This document shows, one piece after another, positions 58,368-64,000 of a stretch of 64,000 nucleotides of DNA (positions are counted from its first letter, which is position 1; the number at the start of each line of letters is the position of its first letter). A program made the translations under genes and the position numbers. The notes under the pieces are model-generated. The model was not told the DNA's origin, searched no databases, and saw nothing but the letters and a program-made list of their open reading frames with translations. Origin of the DNA: Coprococcus phoceensis (GTDB lineage Bacteria > Bacillota > Clostridia > Lachnospirales > Lachnospiraceae); the NCBI RefSeq assembly GCF_900104635.1, contig NZ_FNWC01000006.1, positions 1-64,000 of the forward strand, read 5' to 3'.

Positions 58368-59762
58368 TCACTTTGCCGGGGCTTGCGCCGCTATCAGGGC
58401 TGCGAGCGCACTCGCCAGCTCCGGCGACTTCTGAAGCTGCTCCACAAGGCTTTCAAGGTCCAGGGTCGCAGGTTCCGATTTTGCCGGTTCCTCCGGCGGA
58501 CGGACATTGCGGAGATCAGGCTTGGCATAGAAGGCAGTCTCGAATTTCTGAGCATTGACCTTTCTATCCTCGTCCAGAATGTGAGCATAGATACTGGTTA
58601 TCATGTCGATCTCGGCATGGCCCGTATCGCCCTGGGTAGCTTTCAGATCGCCGTGGTTCAGTTTTAGCTTGTAGGTGGTACTGGAATGACGGAGAGAATG
58701 AAAGACCACCTTCGGCAGCCCTGCGTCCTCACGGAGCTTTGCAAACTCTTTGAGGATGATCCGATCCTCACAGGGGCGTCCATTGGGAAGTGCCACGACC
58801 AGATCGAAGTCCTGATACTCTTCGCCCAGGAAGCCTTTCAGCTCGTCCTGGGACTTCTTCCATTCCCGCAGAATGTAGGCCAGCGTTTTCGGCAGCCACA
58901 CCTTACGGATACTGGAATCGGTTTTCGGCTTTTTCAGAATAATTCTTGTACTGGTGTTCGGCATGAGCGGAGTGAAGATGTAATAGATATCCTTCTCACC
59001 CAGCGTTTCAATCGCCCGTTTGGAAGCCCTCGTCAGCTCCTTGTCGATGTAGACATAGGCATTATCCGCCGCAATATCTTCATCGGAAATATGGACGTTC
59101 TCCCAGGTCAGTCCCAGGATTTCACCCATACGCAGAGAGCAGGCAAAAGACAGGTTCATTGCTACATAGAGCTTGCTGTCCGTGCATTTGTCCAGGGCAA
59201 GGCGGATCATATCCGCTGTCCAGATATCCCGTTTCGCATACTCCGTTTTCGGGAGGATCACATTGTCAAAGGGATTTCTTGCAATGATTTCCCAGCGTAC
59301 CGCCTGCTTAAACGCACACCGCAGGAGCTTGATGATCTTTTCAATGGTCTTGTCACTGACATAAGTGGTAACTGCCTTTCGGGTCTTGGTAGACACTGAC
59401 TTGGTTTTCTGCAAGGTCTGGATATAACCGTCAACCGCACGGGGAGTAACCGCCTGTACCTCCATATCACCGATAATCGGATTGATATAGTTGGCAATCA
59501 GCGCCGTTTGGCTGTCATACATAGACACGCCCCATTTCTTTTCTCCGTAAAGAGATACGAAGTCATAAAGGAACTCGGTAATCGTCTGATTGCTTGGCGG
59601 TAGAAAAGTTCCCGTGTGCTGCTGATTTTCGATTTCCGCCTTGCGCTTTAAGGCCTCTTTGTGGGTATGCCAGGTTTCCCACTTCTGTTTGGTTTCTCCG
59701 TTTTCGTCCACATAGTTGTAAACAACGGAATAGTTTTTCTTTCGCTTGATAATAGATGCCAT
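58368..59762 (-). CDS. int: Tyrosine recombinase/integrase of the tRNA-Arg element
   Basis: The 464-residue site-specific recombinase has an N-terminal arm-binding domain, a SAM-like core-binding domain (about 60-180) and a catalytic domain. Catalytic residues are seen in LRMGEILGL (Arg), HSLRHSSTTY and the Tyr of TSIYAHIL. The C-terminus is a proline/alanine-rich extension. The ATG at 59762 follows AGGAAG; a longer start at 59786 would overlap xis. The gene points toward the tRNA, as expected for tRNA-targeting elements. Confidence 0.92.
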   Translation of the reverse strand: MASIIKRKKNYSVVYNYVDENGETKQKWETWHTHKEALKRKAEIENQQHTGTFLPPSNQTITEFLYDFVSLYGEKKWGVSMYDSQTALIANYINPIIGDMEVQAVTPRAVDGYIQTLQKTKSVSTKTRKAVTTYVSDKTIEKIIKLLRCAFKQAVRWEIIARNPFDNVILPKTEYAKRDIWTADMIRLALDKCTDSKLYVAMNLSFACSLRMGEILGLTWENVHISDEDIAADNAYVYIDKELTRASKRAIETLGEKDIYYIFTPLMPNTSTRIILKKPKTDSSIRKVWLPKTLAYILREWKKSQDELKGFLGEEYQDFDLVVALPNGRPCEDRIILKEFAKLREDAGLPKVVFHSLRHSSTTYKLKLNHGDLKATQGDTGHAEIDMITSIYAHILDEDRKVNAQKFETAFYAKPDLRNVRPPEEPAKSEPATLDLESLVEQLQKSPELASALAALIAAQAPAK

Positions 59763-59782
59763 ATCGTTCTTCCTTTCTTGGA

Positions 59783-59989
59783 TCACAGGTCGAGGGAGTC
59801 AAGCCACTCGTCAAATGACCGCTTGGAAATGCGTATGGCGTTACCAATTCGCACGATTTTGAAGTGCCCTTCTTTTACAAGGATATATGCGGAAGTTCTT
59901 CCGATGCCCAGAATTTGAGCAATATCGTCAACCGTATATGTCCTTCTTTCAGGGGTTTCTTTCTTCGTGCCGTTCCATGTTTGAGACAT
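59783..59989 (-). CDS. xis: Excisionase-type helix-turn-helix protein
   Basis: The 68-residue protein has a MerR/excisionase-like HTH (TVDDIAQILGIGRTSAYILVKEG, then RISKRSFDEWL). It lies immediately upstream of the integrase in the same direction. It would favour element excision. GGGGG precedes its ATG. Confidence 0.88.
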   Translation of the reverse strand: MSQTWNGTKKETPERRTYTVDDIAQILGIGRTSAYILVKEGHFKIVRIGNAIRISKRSFDEWLDSLDL

Positions 59990-60499
59990 GAGAACCCCCT
60001 TTCAGTTATGAAAAGAAACAGCACGAATATGTGTGGGTAATATAACTTCCACCATTATTTTACCGTGCTGTTCCGTGTTTGTCTGCTGCTAATTGAAAAG
60101 TTTACGATCTATCCATAAACTTTCAAAAAAGAAAAGTAGGCTTACGGACGGCTGCTGGCACAGCTCCACGGGAGTCTAACCCCGGCCCATGCTGATGGGT
60201 GCGGCGCACAATGCTTTGTGGGCGTTCAATGCGCGAGTATCATTATCCTGCCTGCATATCATCGCCCACAGGCTGCCACACCTGTTTTACGGCCCGGTTT
60301 TGTCGCTCTCCTGTTTAGCAGGGGTCCCGTCCTGCGGACTTGCAACAGGGTCATGGCGCACCGGCCGACCGGCTCCACACAGGCAGATCGTATCCGTCTG
60401 CCTTATGCTGCGCCGGAGGCCTCCCGCCGGGCTTTCTTTGTCAAGGAGCTATAACGGGACGCCGCGTGGAAAGGGGAACACGCAGCGCCCGGTCCTGGA
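59990..60499. other. GC-rich gene-free stretch in the tRNA-Arg element
   Basis: About 500 bases without a convincing gene. Overlapping frames are present on the plus strand but lack ribosome binding sites and family resemblance. The segment 60140-60490 is notably richer in GC than the chromosome. It may contain regulatory DNA, an RNA or gene remains. Confidence 0.4.
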
Positions 60500-60742
60500 T
60501 CAGCTCAGGTCAAAATCCAGAATGGAAATAATCAGCTTTGCTTCCAGCCGACCGCGCAGATCTTCGTCCACCTGGGGACGGGGATAGCCGTCAGGGCCAT
60601 AGCTCGTCCGTGTAGACAGCGCGGCAATGTAGCCGGAGTAATGCCGGACTACCCGGTTCACCGCTTCGGGGTCGCCTCCGACAGCGGCGGCGATCACCGG
60701 GTAAGGGATCAGCGATGCCCGCGTGCACGCAGATTTAGTCAT
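60500..60742 (-). CDS. Helix-turn-helix protein of conjugative elements
   Basis: The 80-residue protein has the pattern IPYPVIAAAVGGDPEAVNRVVRHYSGYI followed by VDEDLRGRLEAKLI. This is typical of small HTH proteins paired with element sigma factors in firmicute conjugative transposons. The ATG at 60742 follows GGGAGG by 8 bases; the earlier GTG lies in that site. It starts inside the end of the sigma factor gene. Confidence 0.82.
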   Translation of the reverse strand: MTKSACTRASLIPYPVIAAAVGGDPEAVNRVVRHYSGYIAALSTRTSYGPDGYPRPQVDEDLRGRLEAKLIISILDFDLS

Positions 60743-61160
60743 CCGCTTCACCTCCCATCAGCTCTGTCAGCAGCCGATAGGCTTTATGCCTGCGGGTATT
60801 GACCGTCCGGCGGGGCATGTTTATGTACCTGGCGATCTGTGCGTCGGTCATCCGCAGGAACCAGTGCATCATAAAGATTTCCCGGTCCTCCTGGGACAGC
60901 CCCAGAAGCGCCTCGGCCAGCCCGTCGTCCTCGATCAGGATCACGGCCCCTCCCACAGGGAAGGTCGTGTATTCCCACGGGTAGCGGTCATATACCGCAA
61001 GCTGGGCCATTTCTGCCTCGGACAGTTCTTCCAAAGATGTGAAACGCTTCTGGTGCCGGCTGATCTGGCGATAGCCGTTGCACGCCTCGCATTTCAGCAC
61101 CTTCTTGCAGTAGCTGTCAAAGGCGTACTGCTTGTGCTCGTAGTGGCGGTCAGGTTTCAA
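60735..61160 (-). CDS. Element-encoded sigma-70-like factor
   Basis: The protein has a region-2-like N-terminus (YAFDSYCKKVLKCEACNGYR) and a C-terminal region 4 helix-turn-helix (LGLSQEDREIFMMHWFLRMTDAQIARYINMPRRTVNTRRHKA). It probably directs transcription of element genes. A TTG start at 61160 is chosen because GGGAGGTGAG lies just upstream, giving 141 residues. An ATG at 61286 would add 42 residues with no family likeness. It overlaps the downstream HTH gene. Confidence 0.85.
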   Translation of the reverse strand: MKPDRHYEHKQYAFDSYCKKVLKCEACNGYRQISRHQKRFTSLEELSEAEMAQLAVYDRYPWEYTTFPVGGAVILIEDDGLAEALLGLSQEDREIFMMHWFLRMTDAQIARYINMPRRTVNTRRHKAYRLLTELMGGEADD

Positions 61161-61408
61161 GTTCTCACCTCCCTTCGTGCCGGGAGGCAGGTCATTTCTT
61201 CCCCTTTCGCCCACTACTCGTCCACTGGAGGCCTCTTTTGGCTGGCTTGCCTGGGAAAACTTCAAAAAAATATTTTTACCGCTCATAATTGGCTCCTTTC
61301 GTTTCGTTCGGGGTGACAGGCCAGAACGAAACGGGGCGGGGAGCGGCAGCCCACGCCCAGGCGCTCAAAGAAACGGGTTTTGTGAGATATGAGCCACAGT
61401 ATATAAAA

Positions 61409-61445
61409 AGCGAGCCATAACTCACTTTCATGAGCATGGCTCGCT
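61409..61445. repeat. Perfect hairpin and repeat unit 1 upstream of the XRE gene
   Basis: AGCGAGCCAT pairs perfectly with ATGGCTCGCT over a 17-base loop that contains ATAACTCACTTTCATGAGC. The loop sequence recurs at 61575-61594. A regulator-binding or RNA-level role is plausible. Confidence 0.5.
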
Positions 61446-61569
61446 GCTGCGTTATTGGAATATTTTTCGTAGTGGCATGGGTGTCCGCCGTACAAACGGT
61501 AAACCCCGCCTTATTTTGACCTCCTTTGTGTTGGCGCTCTCATCCATATCCCCCTTTACTCCGAAATAT

Positions 61570-61594
61570 GAGTTATAACTCACTTTGCATGAGC
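61570..61594. promoter_or_regulatory. Palindrome and repeat unit 2 upstream of the XRE gene
   Basis: GAGTTATAACTC (61570-61581) is a perfect 12-base palindrome, continued by ATAACTCACTTTGCATGAGC, almost identical to the unit at 61417-61435. It lies about 60 bases before the XRE gene and is a candidate operator for that protein. Confidence 0.5.
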
Positions 61595-61652
61595 TGTATG
61601 GTTATTTATATGAGCGGAAGTACACCCTACAATGATGTAGAGGTGATGTGTA

Positions 61653-61982
61653 GTGAACAATCCGCTGGATCTATTTGCATGGAAGGTGCGGTCAGAACGG
61701 AAGCGCCAGCATCTGACGCAGAAGCAGTTAGCTGAACGCCTCGGTATGAACCCCCGCACGATCATAGATTTGGAGACCTGCCAGAGTAATCCGAAATTTG
61801 AAACGGTGGTCCTTGTCGCCAAAGAACTGAATATCAGCGTGGACGCCGCCATCTTCCCGGAAATGGTAAATCAGACAGTCTCGAAAACAGTTGTGGACTT
61901 CTTTGCCGGGAAAAGCGAAGCAGAGATCGAAAAATTTATCGCGCTCTGCAAACAGGCGGAAGCCTTCCAGAAAGACGAGTAA
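61653..61982 (+). CDS. XRE-family regulator of the tRNA-Arg element
   Basis: The 109-residue protein has a helix-turn-helix (about 10-65; LTQKQLAERLGMNPRTIIDLE) and a short C-terminal helical tail. It starts with GTG after AGAGGTGATG. It runs opposite to the integrase and sigma factor genes and probably controls them, with the upstream palindrome as possible target. Confidence 0.85.
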   Translation: MNNPLDLFAWKVRSERKRQHLTQKQLAERLGMNPRTIIDLETCQSNPKFETVVLVAKELNISVDAAIFPEMVNQTVSKTVVDFFAGKSEAEIEKFIALCKQAEAFQKDE

Positions 61983-62015
61983 CGCGGTCGGGTTCGATGT
62001 GCCCGGCCGCGTTAC
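61979..62015 (+). terminator. Terminator of the XRE gene
   Basis: GTAACGCGGTCGGG pairs with CCCGGCCGCGTTAC (one G-U) over a nine-base loop. The XRE stop codon lies in the stem and TGTTTC follows. Confidence 0.65.
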
Positions 62016-62046
62016 TGTTTCACCCGTTTGCTATGCGGGCAGTTTA

Positions 62047-62411
62047 TTATTCTTTTGTTTTGTAAGCATTTTTCGGATGCTCGAAGGACTCCTGGCTGAT
62101 GACATGCTCCATCCGGCAGGCGTCCTGTTCCGCCGTTTCACGGTCAACACCGGCAGCGATGAGCTGCTCTGTGAAGAATTGATGGCGTTCATAGATTATT
62201 TTCGCCACTTCCTGGCCTATGTCGGTCAGGTGGAGAAATCCATCCTCGTCCATCGTCAGAAAACCACCGTCCCGCAGGACGCTTACTGCATGACTGATAC
62301 TCGGTTTTGAAAAGCCCATGTGTCGGTTCAATCAACAGAGCGAACCATGCCTTTTTCTTTTTGCAGCATCAGCACAGCCTCTAAATAGTCCTCGCCGACG
62401 CATGAATCTTC
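62047..62411 (-). pseudogene. DtxR/MntR-family metal regulator, broken by two frameshifts
   Basis: The pieces together read MKIHAS, then EDYLEAVLMLQKEKGMVRSVD, then NRHMGFSKPSISHAVSVLR and a DtxR-like C-terminus. This is the N-terminal winged helix and dimerisation region of manganese/iron-dependent repressors. Each junction requires adding one base (near 62393 and 62328), so the gene appears inactivated by two single-base deletions. The remaining 94-codon frame 62047-62331 lacks the first half of the DNA-binding domain. Confidence 0.78.
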
Positions 62412-62425
62412 ATTCTATCACCCAC

Positions 62426-63013
62426 TCACATAATCCCAGCATTTGCAAACTGCTTGTTGTAAACCTTTTTTGCAATAACTCCGACAATTATTGAGATAAC
62501 TACGGTTGCGGCAATAGCAAGAACCATAAACCACGGAGAAGTCAAGGTTGATAATATCTCAGCATAATTTGCAGACATTTCTTCGGATGCCTCTGAAATG
62601 GCATAGTCAGAGAATACCCATACATACAACGGAGAACCGATATTGCTTAACGAAAGCAGGATATAACTCATCACGATACCTTTGTAATTCTTATATCCGG
62701 CCCATTTCCGAATGATTTCCGCTAAAATAGAACAAACAATCAAGCTCCCAAGCAACAGATTCGCAAGCTCCCCAAAAGCCACGAAAGCGATTGCTACAAA
62801 TAGGTTCATAATGAGAACCACGCCTGCTTTCGGCACTTTTGCCATAACATACATATATGGAATCCATGCCACGAGAGCAATTAAAGCTGTTACAAACAGA
62901 TAGAGCAATGGGTGTATGCCGCCCATAATCGTAGCTGCCAAAACCACAGCAAAGTAAATAACGGAAAATACGATTGTCAGACCTAAATCTTTTAACTTCC
63001 AGTGTTGTTCCAT
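62426..63013 (-). CDS. MptD-like ECF transporter S component
   Basis: The 195-residue protein has five to six membrane helices and resembles the MptD/Trep_Strep family of substrate-binding ECF components (VVLAATIMGGIHPLLYLF; IVMSYILLSLSNIGSPLYVW). The substrate is unknown. It lies 12 bases after an ABC exporter-type gene in the same direction, so the two are probably one operon. The usual ECF energising subunits are not in the window. Confidence 0.8.
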   Translation of the reverse strand: MEQHWKLKDLGLTIVFSVIYFAVVLAATIMGGIHPLLYLFVTALIALVAWIPYMYVMAKVPKAGVVLIMNLFVAIAFVAFGELANLLLGSLIVCSILAEIIRKWAGYKNYKGIVMSYILLSLSNIGSPLYVWVFSDYAISEASEEMSANYAEILSTLTSPWFMVLAIAATVVISIIVGVIAKKVYNKQFANAGIM

Positions 63014-63025
63014 AAGATTTCCTTT

Positions 63026-64000
63026 CTATTTTCCTTGCTGTAATTCAATAAGGTGTGCATATAGACCGCCCTTTTTCATCAGTTCAGCAGGTGTACCCAT
63101 CTCACTGACCTTGCCGTCGTCCAGAACCACGATCTTATCAGCATTTGCCACTGTCCTCATGCGATGGGCAATCACCATGACCGTCTTATCCTTCAGCAGT
63201 ACCGACAAGGCATCCTGTATCAGTGTTTCACTCTCGGCATCCATAGAAGCAGTTGCTTCATCAAGCAGGACAATGGGAGCATTTTTCAACAGGGCGCGGG
63301 CAATCGAAATGCGCTGACGCTCGCCACCGGACAGGGTGCTGCCGTTTTCCCCGATGTTCGTCTGATACCCTTGAGGGAGGCGCTGGATAAATTCCTCGCA
63401 TTGGGCAGCTCTGGCCGCAGCCATAACTTCCTCATCAGTAGCATCGCCCCGTCCCAGCCGGATATTCTCCATGACAGTCTCATCAAAGAGCATGACATCC
63501 TGGAACACAATGGCATAGTTCTTGAACAGCGTTTCCGGTTCTACTGTTTTGACATCCACGCCGCCCAGGGTAATGGTTCCGGAGTCCGCATCCCAAAAAC
63601 GGGCCGCCAGTTTAGAGGCGGTGGACTTGCCGCTGCCGGACGGACCTACCAGTGCCGTGACCTCACCTTGTTTTGCCACAAAGGACACGCCCTTCAAAAC
63701 CGGCTCCTCATTGTAGGAGAACACTACATTCTTAAACTCAATGTCGTAGCCCTTGTTATTGCAGACATTGGTGCCGGTCTGCTCCGGGGTCGCATCGATC
63801 TGCTTCATCCGCTTGACGCTGACAAGGGCAGAGAACACTTCTGCCATCAGCATGAAGCAACTGGTGAAGGGGTCGTAAATGCGTCCGGCAAAAAGCAGGA
63901 ACAGAATGAACATGGGGATGGACAACGAGCCGGCCGTTACGAGAATACCACCCACCAGCATGACTGCCACAAGGCCAAACCGAAGGATAAATTGAGCCGT
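63026..64000 (-). CDS. ABC transporter ATP-binding/permease protein, partial
   Basis: The visible 324 or so codons cover the end of the membrane domain and a full ATPase domain with Walker A GPSGSGKST, signature LSGGERQR and Walker B IVLLDEATAS. The frame continues to the window edge, so the N-terminus is missing. It is a half-transporter of the exporter fold. Close linkage to an MptD-like S component and a metal-regulator pseudogene suggests metal or metallophore handling, an inference. Confidence 0.9.
   Translation of the reverse strand, partial: TAQFILRFGLVAVMLVGGILVTAGSLSIPMFILFLLFAGRIYDPFTSCFMLMAEVFSALVSVKRMKQIDATPEQTGTNVCNNKGYDIEFKNVVFSYNEEPVLKGVSFVAKQGEVTALVGPSGSGKSTASKLAARFWDADSGTITLGGVDVKTVEPETLFKNYAIVFQDVMLFDETVMENIRLGRGDATDEEVMAAARAAQCEEFIQRLPQGYQTNIGENGSTLSGGERQRISIARALLKNAPIVLLDEATASMDAESETLIQDALSVLLKDKTVMVIAHRMRTVANADKIVVLDDGKVSEMGTPAELMKKGGLYAHLIELQQGK

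Larger units (their letters stand above)
58181..64000. mobile_element. Integrated element at tRNA-Arg, left part; runs past the window end
   Basis: Directly after tRNA-Arg are short repeats, a tyrosine integrase, an excisionase, a GC-rich stretch, an HTH protein, a sigma factor and an XRE regulator, a set typical of firmicute conjugative elements. Base composition is clearly richer in GC than upstream DNA. Cargo-like genes (DtxR family, MptD-like, ABC) follow and may be part of it. Conjugation genes and the right end are not in the window. Confidence 0.8.

Noticed and set aside
60189..60587. 132-codon plus-strand frame in the GC-rich block
   Set aside because: High GC favours open frames by chance; it overlaps the HTH gene, has no start signal and no recognisable domain.

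Overview
The window looks like a chromosomal segment of a low-GC anaerobic Firmicute, most likely a gut Lachnospiraceae. The indications are the oriC gene order, DUF3881 and DUF4446 genes near serS, a class I (two-subunit) fumarase, and Tn916-type and tRNA-targeted mobile elements. No species call is justified from sequence alone.

Layout. Positions 1-30 hold the 5' tip of a 16S rRNA gene on the minus strand, with its promoter and a tRNA-Ser behind it. From 515 to about 4200 lie minus-strand housekeeping genes: a cobalamin adenosyltransferase, a transglutaminase-like protein, plsC and the two fumarate hydratase subunits. A compact Tn916-type element of about 7.7 kb (about 4204-11895) sits inside the 5' end of the fumarase alpha gene. 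The true GTG start and ribosome binding site of that gene lie at 11924, on the far side of the element. The element carries int, xis, a Rep_trans/MobT initiator, a repressor and, as cargo, panB-panC-panD with a DUF2520 Rossmann gene.

From 12.0 to 14.5 kb are membrane proteins and a small Cro/C1 regulator. From 35.1 down to 14.6 kb runs one long minus-strand nucleoside operon. It contains a BMP lipoprotein, an ABC ATPase, two permeases, udp, deoC, cdd, add, deoB, a YitT protein, a Crp-family regulator and punA. These are followed by a wall-anchored 5'-nucleotidase, a 1922-residue secreted PHP-domain protein and YibE/F. Together they suggest extracellular nucleotide breakdown, nucleoside import, and conversion to bases and sugar phosphates. 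The operon promoter has a palindrome inside its -35/-10 spacer.

From 36 to 57 kb is the replication origin region. dnaA-dnaN-yaaA-recF-gyrB-gyrA run leftward, and rpmH-rnpA-yidD-yidC-jag-mnmE-mnmG-rsmG run rightward. Beyond these are two perfect parS sites, parA-parB, a DUF4446 gene, serS and a DUF3881 gene. At 57.9-58.2 kb are two degenerate tRNA-Arg-like copies and one intact tRNA-Arg(CCT). A second integrated element, richer in GC, starts there and runs past the window end. It has a tyrosine integrase, excisionase, HTH protein, sigma factor and XRE regulator. A frameshifted DtxR-family gene, an MptD-like S component and an ABC exporter follow; whether these three belong to the same element is not settled in this window.
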